This document shows, one piece after another, positions 1 through 5,073 of a stretch of 5,073 nucleotides of DNA. Both the position numbers and the translations under genes were made by a program. This stretch comes from Singulisphaera sp. GP187 (GTDB lineage: Bacteria; Pseudomonadota; Gammaproteobacteria; Burkholderiales; Burkholderiaceae_C), in NCBI GenBank assembly GCA_943327965.2, contig CALPYQ020000163.1:1-5073 (forward strand). The letters run 5' to 3'. Under the pieces are notes generated by a model that searched no databases, had not been told where the DNA came from, and saw only the letters and a program-made list of their open reading frames with translations. How positions within the stretch are numbered: position 1 is the first letter of the stretch; each line of letters opens with the position of its first letter.

Positions 1-1401
1 CCCAAAGCGCCGCTCCCAACCGAACCGCCTGCCGACATTTGGGTTCGCATACGTCAAGGTTTTGCCATGCCAGACTTAGAAAACGATTTGGTGAAAGACC
101 GCGAAGAATGGTATTCATCGCGCCCTGACTACATCCTCAGAATGACCGAGCGTTCCAGAAAATATTTGTTTCACATTGTTGAAGAATTGGAACGTCGCAA
201 CATGCCGACAGAATTGGCATTGTTGCCCTTCATTGAGTCGGCCTTTAACCCCGAGGCCGTCAGCAGTGCCAAAGCCGCTGGCATGTGGCAATTCATGCCC
301 GCAACAGGCAAATATTTTGATTTAAAACAAAATATTTTCAGGGACGAAAGACGGGGCGTGGTGGAGTCAACACGCGCAGCACTCGATTACTTGCAAAAAC
401 TCTATGGCATGTTTGGTGATTGGCACCTTGCTTTAGCGGCTTACAACTGGGGTGAAGGCAGTGTGGGCCGAGCCTTGGCAAAGAACAAAGCGGCCGGCTT
501 GGGTCTTACTTATTCTGAATTGAAAATGCCCAATGAAACACGCTACTACGTGCCTAAATTGCAAGCGGTCAAAAACATCATTGCGCAGCCTGAAAATTTC
601 AATGCCAGACTGCCCTACATTCAAAATCACCCTTACTTTAAATCTGTCAGCATTACGCGCGACATTGATGTGAAATTGGCCGCCAATTTTGCGGGTGTCA
701 GCATGGACGACTTTAGGGCCCTCAATCCTTCTATGAGCCGTCCCGTTATTTTGGCGGCAGGCACACCAGAGATTTTGTTGCCTTGGGACAATGCCGAAAG
801 ATTTTTGCGTCGCTTGGATGAGCATGCCAACAAACCCCTCGCAAGTTGGACTGCGTGGACCGTGCCCAAAACCATGAAGGCCTCCGAAGCCAGCAAAATT
901 GTCAACATGAGTGAGGCTGAACTTCGAAATGTGAATACCATTCCAAAGGGCATGCAAGTCAAACAAGGTTCAACTTTGTTGGTGGCCAGGCAAGGTTCGT
1001 TAGACACTGACGTCACTGAACATTTGGCCGACAACGCACAAATTTCTTTTGCACCCGAGATCGTTTTAAAACGAATCATGGTCAAAGTTCAAAAGGGCGA
1101 TACCTTGATGAGTTTGGCCAATCGTCACGATGTCACGCCCAACAACATTGCGGCTTGGAACAAATTGAAAATGCCTGTGGCCTTAAAACCTGGTCAATCG
1201 ATTGCCATTTTGGTGCCGACAACCTCCAGCTCTAAAGGCAGCAAGGCCAGCCCCAAAAAATCAAGCCATAAAGTTGTGAATGGCAGCAAAGCTCAAAAGG
1301 CAACTGGTAGCTCTGCTAAAGCAAAACCAGTGGTTCAAGCCAAACCTGCAGGGCAAGCCAAACAACCAACCAAGCCAAGCAAACCAAAAACGCAGCCCTG
1401 A
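1..1401 (+). CDS. mltD: Membrane-bound-type lytic murein transglycosylase D with LysM repeats, 5'-truncated by the window edge
   Basis: Predicted to cleave the MurNAc-GlcNAc bond of peptidoglycan, forming 1,6-anhydro-muropeptides in the periplasm. The frame is open from base 1, so 466 codons are visible. The ATG at 67 is internal: the 22 codons before it read as family sequence (ADIWVRIRQGFAMPDLEND). Numbering from that Met, the SLT domain spans about 35-175. The catalytic Glu is E57 in LLPFIESAFNP (codon 235-237), followed by AAGMWQFMPATG and the AAYNWGEG motif at 124-131. Residues 192-245 and 258-308 look like degenerate LysM-type repeats. One clear LysM (peptidoglycan binding) lies at 338-383 (VQKGDTLMSLANRHDVTPNNI). 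The last 60 residues are a disordered-looking Lys/Ala/Pro/Gln/Ser tail. The signal peptide or lipobox must lie left of the window. The gene converges on the next gene with a 23-base gap. The family call is firm; the choice of MltD over a related family 1 enzyme rests on SLT plus LysM architecture. Confidence 0.93.
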   Translation, partial: PKAPLPTEPPADIWVRIRQGFAMPDLENDLVKDREEWYSSRPDYILRMTERSRKYLFHIVEELERRNMPTELALLPFIESAFNPEAVSSAKAAGMWQFMPATGKYFDLKQNIFRDERRGVVESTRAALDYLQKLYGMFGDWHLALAAYNWGEGSVGRALAKNKAAGLGLTYSELKMPNETRYYVPKLQAVKNIIAQPENFNARLPYIQNHPYFKSVSITRDIDVKLAANFAGVSMDDFRALNPSMSRPVILAAGTPEILLPWDNAERFLRRLDEHANKPLASWTAWTVPKTMKASEASKIVNMSEAELRNVNTIPKGMQVKQGSTLLVARQGSLDTDVTEHLADNAQISFAPEIVLKRIMVKVQKGDTLMSLANRHDVTPNNIAAWNKLKMPVALKPGQSIAILVPTTSSSKGSKASPKKSSHKVVNGSKAQKATGSSAKAKPVVQAKPAGQAKQPTKPSKPKTQP

Positions 1402-1409
1402 TTTTCAGG
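1397..1409. other. Small inverted repeat between convergent genes, possible weak terminator
   Basis: CCTGA-TTT-TCAGG forms a perfect 5-bp stem with a 3-base loop. It overlaps the stop codon of the transglycosylase gene (1399-1401) and lies just past the stop of the opposing gene. On the plus strand no T run follows. On the minus strand a run of five Ts (complement of the A run at 1386-1390) comes several bases after the stem. The site is therefore a poor intrinsic terminator at best, more plausible for the minus-strand gene. It is the only structure seen in the 23-base convergent gap. Confidence 0.25.
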
Positions 1410-1424
1410 AACTTGTCTTGGAAT

Positions 1425-2462
1425 TTAACCAGCGTTTCTTTTCTTGAGTGCCTTCACAAAGTCGTTGGTATAACTTTGCTCCAAGGCGGTCCAGTTGGCA
1501 CGAACAGTTGTCACACGACTGGCTCTGGCTCGCCAAGCTGTTTCAAGCGCATCTCTGGAGAATGATCCATCAATGCTGTAACTGTCGCGTACTTTTTCAA
1601 GTGCGCTTAAATACAAAGCACGATCACCCATCCAATAGTTCGAGGGAATTATTTTCAAAATATCGGATGGCCCTGCAGTTTTCAACCAGTTCAACGCTTT
1701 CAAAATACCCTGTGTCAAAGTTTGCACCGCTTCGGTCCGCTTTTTGAGAAAGTCGTCTTTGGCAAACAGGCACGCAGAGACCATGGCGCCTCCAAACATT
1801 CTTTGAGAACTGCTCAAGGTACGTGTGTCTGCCAAGATGCGAAGTTCGCCTTTTTGCTCTAAGTAATGAATCACGGGATCGGTGTAGCAAAGTGCATCGA
1901 TGGTGCCCATGCGAAAGGCTTCCATCACTTGCGCTGTGTTGGCACCCAATTCGACAAATTGAACATTCTCTGTCAGCACACCTGACTGGCGCATCCAATG
2001 TTGTGCAATCCAGTGGGTTGCTGAACCTAAAGAGGTGATGCCGATTTTGAGTGCCTTCAAATCTGCAACAGACTTCATGGCGAGCGCGCGTCTGTTGGAC
2101 AGGCCCAAGCTAATTTGCGGGGTTCTGCCCTGCATCACAAAAGCTCTGTAATTGAGGTCCCGCGCCTGTAAATCAATGATGTGCTCAAAGGCGCCCGACA
2201 CAACATCGGCTTGTCCTGCTAGGGCCGTATTGACGGCCTGCAAACCAGAGTCGCACTCGACCCATTCAATTTGAAGACCTTCTTGTTTGAAAAACCCCAA
2301 TTGATCGGCCAAAACCAAGGGCAGATGAAACAGTGAGCCTTTGGCCGCCAACGCAATGCTGACTTTTTGAGGTGTGATGGCAGCGCCAGCCGCCCATGGA
2401 CCTGCCAATGCAGAGGCAATAGCCCAACCTGTCAATTGACGTCTTCTTAGCCCCAAAATCAC
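1425..2462 (-). CDS. ABC transporter periplasmic substrate-binding protein, NitT/TauT/SsuA (NMT1/THI5-like) family
   Basis: Predicted to capture a small solute in the periplasm and deliver it to an ABC permease. The family handles nitrate, taurine/alkanesulfonates, pyrimidine precursors and similar compounds; the ligand cannot be told here. The protein has 345 residues, the usual family length. Residues 1-28 form a signal peptide: LRRRQLTG (Tat-like twin arginine), a hydrophobic stretch, then an Ala-rich cleavage region near WAAGAA. The mature part starts with a beta strand (KVSIALAA). Family landmarks follow: PLVLADQLGFFKQEGLQIEW (48-67), ALAGQADVVSG (80-90), VADLKALKIGITSLGSATHW (132-151), and MGTIDALCYTDPVIHYLEQKG (185-205). 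The start is GTG at 2462, because a TGA lies 18 bases upstream in frame and AAGGGA sits at a good distance; TTG at 2456 is an alternative. No permease or ATPase gene is in the window. It follows recR on the same strand after 141 bases, so it may have its own promoter or be read from the recR operon. Confidence 0.88.
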   Translation of the reverse strand: MILGLRRRQLTGWAIASALAGPWAAGAAITPQKVSIALAAKGSLFHLPLVLADQLGFFKQEGLQIEWVECDSGLQAVNTALAGQADVVSGAFEHIIDLQARDLNYRAFVMQGRTPQISLGLSNRRALAMKSVADLKALKIGITSLGSATHWIAQHWMRQSGVLTENVQFVELGANTAQVMEAFRMGTIDALCYTDPVIHYLEQKGELRILADTRTLSSSQRMFGGAMVSACLFAKDDFLKKRTEAVQTLTQGILKALNWLKTAGPSDILKIIPSNYWMGDRALYLSALEKVRDSYSIDGSFSRDALETAWRARASRVTTVRANWTALEQSYTNDFVKALKKRNAG

Positions 2463-2469
2463 GACCCTG

Positions 2470-2475
2470 TCCCTT
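2470..2475 (-). promoter_or_regulatory. Ribosome binding site of the substrate-binding protein gene
   Basis: AAGGGA on the minus strand sits 7 bases before the GTG at 2462. A TGA stop at 2480-2478 rules out any longer in-frame start. A second purine patch (AGGG, 2468-2465) would suit the TTG at 2456-2454, so the start is uncertain by two codons. Confidence 0.55.
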
Positions 2476-2498
2476 TCTCAATGCATCGATTGATAGAC

Positions 2499-2516
2499 GC
2501 TGAATGAATTTTCAGC
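2499..2516. repeat. Inverted repeat in the recR to substrate-binding protein spacer
   Basis: GCTGAA-TGAATT-TTCAGC is a perfect 6-bp stem with a 6-base loop. It lies 37 bases upstream of the GTG start of the substrate-binding protein gene, so it falls in the likely promoter or leader. No T run follows on either strand, so it is not an intrinsic terminator. It could be an operator or an mRNA leader hairpin; the sequence alone does not decide. Confidence 0.4.
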
Positions 2517-2541
2517 ATACAAAGGTATTGGTCTTTGCGCA

Positions 2542-2557
2542 TTGGGAGACATCCCAA
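2542..2557. repeat. Perfect GC-containing hairpin downstream of recR
   Basis: On the minus strand TTGGGA-TGTC-TCCCAA forms a 6-bp stem with a tetraloop, 46 bases after the recR stop codon. No T run follows it (TGCGCAAAG comes next), so it does not meet the standard for a Rho-independent terminator. It could protect the recR mRNA 3' end or be a dyad operator for the downstream gene. Confidence 0.4.
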
Positions 2558-2564
2558 GCGGGTA

Positions 2565-2574
2565 ATTACGTAAT
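2565..2574. repeat. 10-bp perfect palindrome in the spacer
   Basis: ATTACGTAAT reads the same on both strands and lies 29 bases past the recR stop. A 10-bp perfect palindrome next to a second dyad in a 141-base spacer would fit a dimeric regulator site, but a single occurrence of this length can also be chance. No known consensus is recognised. Confidence 0.3.
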
Positions 2575-2603
2575 GAAGAACGCTTAGTGGCTTCGTACCA
2601 AAT

Positions 2604-3200
2604 TTAGCGCCTGTCGACCAAGGCGTGGGCAATGGTGCCCAAGTCGACATATTCAAGCTCACTGCCGGCGGGCACACCTCGGGCCAAGCGCGTGACACGC
2701 AGACCGCGTTTCTTGAGCATTTCAGCGATCACGTGGGCAGTGGCCTCGCCCTCGCCCGTGAAATTGGTGGCCAAAATGACCTCTTTCACAAGGCCGTCAT
2801 TGCAGCGTTCTGATAATTTTTCAAACCCCAAGTCTTTGGGGCCAACGCCATCTAGCGGGCTGAGTTTGCCCATCAGCACAAAGTAAAGGCCGCGAAACGT
2901 GGAAGTTCTTTCAATGGCAGCTTGATCTGCCGGTGTTTCCACCACACACAATTGCGTACGATCCCTGTCTGGGTCGGCGCACATGTTGCAAACTTCAGAT
3001 TCGGTCAGGGTGTGGCATGTGGCACAGTGCCTCACATGACTGCAAGCATGCTCTAGGGCTTGGGCCAATTGAAGCGCACCCGAGCGCTCATGCTGCATTA
3101 AATGAAATGCCATGCGGGAGGCAGACTTTGCACCTACGCCGGGCAGCACGCGCAGTGCCTGAATCAATGCATCGAGTGCGTGTGCACTTGGTTTTTGCAT
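2604..3200 (-). CDS. recR: Recombination mediator protein RecR
   Basis: RecR works with RecO (and RecF) to load RecA onto SSB-coated single-stranded DNA during gap repair; it forms a ring-like clamp in the cytoplasm. The 198-residue length matches the family. Domains in order: a helix-hairpin-helix at about 12-30 ([19 protein letters not shown]), a four-cysteine zinc site C59-x2-C62 and C71-x2-C74, a Toprim domain from about 83 ([10 protein letters not shown], with acidic E88) through [15 protein letters not shown] (141-155), and the C-terminal [16 protein letters not shown] (171-186). All expected motifs are intact, and the protein ends shortly after the conserved LGTIAHAL segment. The ATG start lies 2 bases after the ybaB stop with no strong Shine-Dalgarno sequence, so translation is probably coupled to ybaB. 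It is the third gene of the dnaX-ybaB-recR operon. Confidence 0.97.
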   Translation of the reverse strand: MQKPSAHALDALIQALRVLPGVGAKSASRMAFHLMQHERSGALQLAQALEHACSHVRHCATCHTLTESEVCNMCADPDRDRTQLCVVETPADQAAIERTSTFRGLYFVLMGKLSPLDGVGPKDLGFEKLSERCNDGLVKEVILATNFTGEGEATAHVIAEMLKKRGLRVTRLARGVPAGSELEYVDLGTIAHALVDRR

Positions 3201-3202
3201 GG

Positions 3203-3526
3203 TTAGAAAGGCAATTTCATACCGGGGGGTAGACCAGCTGTGAGTTTGCCCATTTTTTGTTGTGACACTTCTTCGGCCATGCGAACGGCATCGTTAAACG
3301 CTGCAGCCACCAAGTCTTCCAACATGTCTTTGTCGTCAGCCAATAAACTGGGATCAATGGTGACGCGTTTGACGGCGTGTTTGCAGGTCATCACAACTTT
3401 GACCATGCCACCGCCCGAAGCACCCTCGACTTCAACGAATGCCAATTCGTCTTGGGCTTTTTTGAGGTTGTCTTGCATGGCTTGTGCTTGTTTCATCAAA
3501 CCTGCGAGTTGGCCTTTGTTAAACAT
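3203..3526 (-). CDS. ybaB: YbaB/EbfC family nucleoid-associated DNA-binding protein
   Basis: A small dimeric protein that, in studied bacteria, binds DNA and associates with the nucleoid; its physiological role is not well settled. It has 107 residues, the family's normal size. Family landmarks are [18 protein letters not shown] at the N-terminus, forming a long first helix, then [20 protein letters not shown] (32-51) as the beta-sheet core, [11 protein letters not shown] (53-63), the acidic [16 protein letters not shown] helix, and the Gly/Pro-rich tail [10 protein letters not shown]. The ATG is 13 bases after the dnaX stop and is preceded by a clear GAAGGA. The protein sits between dnaX and recR, the conserved position of this family, which supports a replication/repair-linked context. 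No oddities are seen. Confidence 0.96.
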   Translation of the reverse strand: MFNKGQLAGLMKQAQAMQDNLKKAQDELAFVEVEGASGGGMVKVVMTCKHAVKRVTIDPSLLADDKDMLEDLVAAAFNDAVRMAEEVSQQKMGKLTAGLPPGMKLPF

Positions 3527-3531
3527 TTTTT

Positions 3532-3537
3532 TCCTTC
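3532..3537 (-). promoter_or_regulatory. Ribosome binding site of ybaB
   Basis: GAAGGA on the minus strand lies 5 bases before the ybaB ATG (3526-3524), in the 13-base gap after the dnaX stop (3542-3540). It fixes the ybaB start and indicates independent ribosome loading, unlike recR, which lacks such a site. Confidence 0.75.
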
Positions 3538-3539
3538 AT

Positions 3540-5073
3540 TCAATGTGATGAGATAAGTTTGATACTGCCAGGCACTATTTTGGCGCCAAATTCTTGGATC
3601 ATGTTTTGCACGAGAGGATCAGACTGTATCAAGTCTTCAGCAGCCCTTTGTTTTTCAGCCAAGGCTGCCGCATTCCGCATGGCGGGCGAGTCGGTGACTT
3701 TGCCTATTTCCACCACCAACTTCACTGAATGGCCTAAGGACTGCAAAGCTGTTTGAAGTCGCTCGCGTGCAGGACCTTGGTTGAGTGATTCGCTTTCAAT
3801 TCGAAGTTGCCATTGGTCTGTATCTCGTGCAATCAGTTGTGACTGCAAAGCCAACTCTCTGACCAAAGCATTGATGCTTTCGGCGGCAATCAAAGCACGG
3901 ACAGTCTCCGTCCAAAAGTGTCCTTCTTCTGACAAGACCACGGCCCTTGGCGCGGCTCTTTGAGAGGGTTCGCTGGCTTCACGAACTGCCAGCGTCTTGA
4001 CTTCAATGGGCGCACTTGCAACACGGACAGCACTGGCAACTTGCTCAGTGCCAGTTGCTAGCACTGGGCTAGGTGTTGTCGTTAAAGTTTTTTTTTGAGC
4101 CGTTGGCGCTGAGGCCTGAAGGTTTTGAGCGGCGCTTGGTTTAAACGCCAATAGCCTGAGCAAAACCATGGTGAGAGCGGCGTATTCGTCGGGGGCCAAA
4201 CCAAGTTCGGCACGGCCGTGCAAACAGATGCTGTAGAGCAACTGTGTTTCATCTGCAGGCATGGCCTTTGACAATCGCAACATTTCAACCAGATCGGGAT
4301 CGTCCGATTCTGCGGCGGCTTGTGGCACAGCTTGCAAAACGGCCATGCGTTGTAACACCACGGCCATGTCTTCTAAGGCAGAAGCCGCCGACAAACCATT
4401 CAAACGAAGGGTCTCGACAATGCTCACCACATCGGCGCCATGGCCACGCGCCAGCGCATCAATCAATCCCATGACGTGGCTGGTGTCCACACTGCCAAGC
4501 ATCAATCTGACCGTGGCTTCTTGTAATTGACCACTGCCAAAGGCAATGGCCTGGTCGGTCAGACTTAAGGCATCGCGCATGGACCCCCTTGCTGCGCGAG
4601 ACAAAAGTTTCAGTGCCATGGGTTCGGCTGGCAATTTTTCTTGCTGCAGAACCTGCGTCAAATGTTCAAACACGGTTTCTGGCGCCATGGGTCGCAGGTT
4701 GAATTGCAAGCAGCGCGACAACACTGTGACCGGCACCTTTTGCGGGTCGGTGGTGGCCAAGACAAACTTCAAATATTCAGGTGGCTCTTCGAGGGTTTTC
4801 AACATGGCGTTGAATGCCGTGTTGGTCAACATGTGAACCTCGTCAATCATGAAGACCTTGAAACGCCCTTGCACTGGCTTGTAGACCGCTTGTTCTAGCA
4901 GGCTTTGAACTTCGTCAACACCGCGGTTGGAGGCGGCATCGAGTTCGGTGTAATCTACAAAACGACCGGCGTCGATGTCCTTGCAGGCCTGGCAGACACC
5001 GCAGGGCTCTGCTGTGATACCCCCTTGACCATCAATCCCCTGACAATTCAAGGATTTGGCCAAAATTCGGGAC
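3540..5073 (-). CDS. dnaX: DNA polymerase III subunit tau (clamp loader), N-terminus beyond the window
   Basis: DnaX is the ATPase of the clamp loader, which opens the beta sliding clamp; tau also binds polymerase alpha and DnaB. The frame is open to the right edge. The TTG at 5063 is internal: the preceding codons read S-R-I and continue into LAKSLNC. Aligned from memory with E. coli DnaX, about 54 residues including Walker A are missing. Numbering from 5063: four zinc cysteines C7, C21, C24, C27; Walker B FMIDEVHML (71-79); sensor 1 LATTDPQKVP (102-111); arginine-finger SRC motif (LSRCLQF, 115-121); sensor 2 GSMRDALSLTDQA (160-172). The clamp-loader core, through domain III, ends near LLRLLAFKP (301-309). 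A short Ala/Thr/Val-rich linker follows (310-380), then the alpha-binding C-terminal domain (382-504, ending EFGAKIVPGSIKLI). Tau would be about 564 residues, shorter than the 643 of E. coli, mainly in the linker. An A9 run at codons 323-326 may permit a gamma form. Confidence 0.97.
   Translation of the reverse strand, partial: SRILAKSLNCQGIDGQGGITAEPCGVCQACKDIDAGRFVDYTELDAASNRGVDEVQSLLEQAVYKPVQGRFKVFMIDEVHMLTNTAFNAMLKTLEEPPEYLKFVLATTDPQKVPVTVLSRCLQFNLRPMAPETVFEHLTQVLQQEKLPAEPMALKLLSRAARGSMRDALSLTDQAIAFGSGQLQEATVRLMLGSVDTSHVMGLIDALARGHGADVVSIVETLRLNGLSAASALEDMAVVLQRMAVLQAVPQAAAESDDPDLVEMLRLSKAMPADETQLLYSICLHGRAELGLAPDEYAALTMVLLRLLAFKPSAAQNLQASAPTAQKKTLTTTPSPVLATGTEQVASAVRVASAPIEVKTLAVREASEPSQRAAPRAVVLSEEGHFWTETVRALIAAESINALVRELALQSQLIARDTDQWQLRIESESLNQGPARERLQTALQSLGHSVKLVVEIGKVTDSPAMRNAAALAEKQRAAEDLIQSDPLVQNMIQEFGAKIVPGSIKLISSH
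4028..4060 (-). other. Potential mRNA stem-loop downstream of the dnaX A9 run
   Basis: In the dnaX transcript, TAGC-A-ACTGGCA (4060-4049) can pair with TGCCAGT-GCTG (4038-4028). That gives 7 bp, a one-base bulge, 3 bp and a closing G-U, around a 10-base loop. It begins 27 bases after the A run, further than the 5-9 bases usual for a ribosomal frameshift stimulator. Competing pairings exist because CAGTGC occurs on both sides of GCACTG. It may be fortuitous. Confidence 0.3.
4069..4097 (-). promoter_or_regulatory. Candidate dnaX slippage or -1 frameshift site (A9) with immediate out-of-frame stop
   Basis: On the minus strand the zero frame reads CAA-AAA-AAA-ACT (Q323 K K T), giving nine consecutive As at 4096-4088. 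The phasing A-AAA-AAA suits tandem tRNA slippage by -1. In the -1 frame translation would give K-K-N-F-N-D-N-T and stop at TAG (4071-4069). In the +1 frame it would give K-K-L and stop at TAA (4084-4082). The site lies about 15 residues after the end of the clamp-loader core, so either event makes a gamma-like protein of about 385-390 residues without the alpha-binding domain. Known precedents are ribosomal frameshifting at A-AAA-AAG in E. coli dnaX and transcriptional slippage on an A9 run in Thermus thermophilus dnaX. Use of the site here is inferred. Confidence 0.55.

Noticed and set aside
67..69. ATG at 67 as the start of the transglycosylase gene, with an AAGG-like patch upstream
   Set aside because: The reading frame is open to base 1, and the 22 upstream codons encode sequence typical of the family (DIWVRIRQGFAMPDL), so the ATG is internal.
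433..966. 177-codon minus-strand reading frame opposite the transglycosylase gene
   Set aside because: It is antisense to a well-conserved gene, its protein matches no recognisable family, and it has no convincing start region; it is a shadow of codon bias.
2542..2557. Rho-independent terminator for the recR operon
   Set aside because: The stem is perfect, but there is no T run after it on either strand. It is kept only as an inverted repeat.
4088..4096. Exact E. coli-type frameshift cassette (upstream Shine-Dalgarno-like element, A-AAA-AAG, close stem-loop)
   Set aside because: The heptamer is A-AAA-AAA, no AGGGAG-like element lies about 10 bases upstream, and the nearest good hairpin is 27 bases downstream. 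The E. coli mechanism cannot be assumed.
4082..4288. 68-codon minus-strand reading frame overlapping dnaX
   Set aside because: It is the +1 frame of dnaX, with a composition unlike a real protein and no ribosome site. Only its stop codon, just after the A9 run, is informative.
5061..5063. TTG at 5063 as the dnaX start
   Set aside because: It falls inside the conserved SRILAKSLNC segment. Walker A, which must precede it, lies beyond the window edge.
1..5073. Mobile element, CRISPR array, tRNA/rRNA or defence island
   Set aside because: No transposase, integrase, terminal repeats, spaced direct repeats or RNA gene signature was seen, and every large reading frame belongs to a housekeeping or transport family.

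Overview
The window looks like ordinary chromosome from a betaproteobacterium, most likely order Burkholderiales and probably Comamonadaceae-like. This rests on the gene order dnaX-ybaB-recR, on the style of the DnaX, RecR and MltD protein sequences, and on a base composition near 50% GC judged by eye. The taxonomic call is inference, because no search was possible.

Layout from left to right. Positions 1-1401 (+) hold the C-terminal 466 codons of a membrane-bound-type lytic murein transglycosylase (MltD-like) with LysM repeats; its start lies left of the window. It converges, with a 23-base gap, on a minus-strand gene at 1425-2462 for a periplasmic substrate-binding protein of the NitT/TauT/SsuA-like ABC family. 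Next comes a 141-base spacer (2463-2603) rich in small inverted repeats. The rest is a compact minus-strand cluster transcribed right to left: dnaX (3540 to beyond the right edge), ybaB/ebfC (3203-3526) and recR (2604-3200). The spacings are 13 and 2 bases, so these three are almost certainly one operon.

How the genes work together. dnaX encodes the clamp-loader subunit tau, and possibly gamma, of DNA polymerase III. YbaB is a small nucleoid-associated DNA-binding protein. RecR acts with RecF/RecO in recombinational repair. This is the classic replication/repair cluster. The substrate-binding protein gene follows recR on the same strand without a visible permease or ATPase gene. The transglycosylase is an unrelated cell-wall gene on the other strand.

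The most interesting signal is inside dnaX. An uninterrupted run of nine A residues (minus strand, 4096-4088) lies about 17 codons after the end of the conserved clamp-loader core. It is phased as A-AAA-AAA, and both alternative reading frames stop almost at once (6 codons in -1, 1 codon in +1). This is the layout expected for making a short gamma protein by transcriptional slippage or -1 ribosomal frameshifting. I see no mobile element, CRISPR array, RNA gene or unknown defence-like system in the window.
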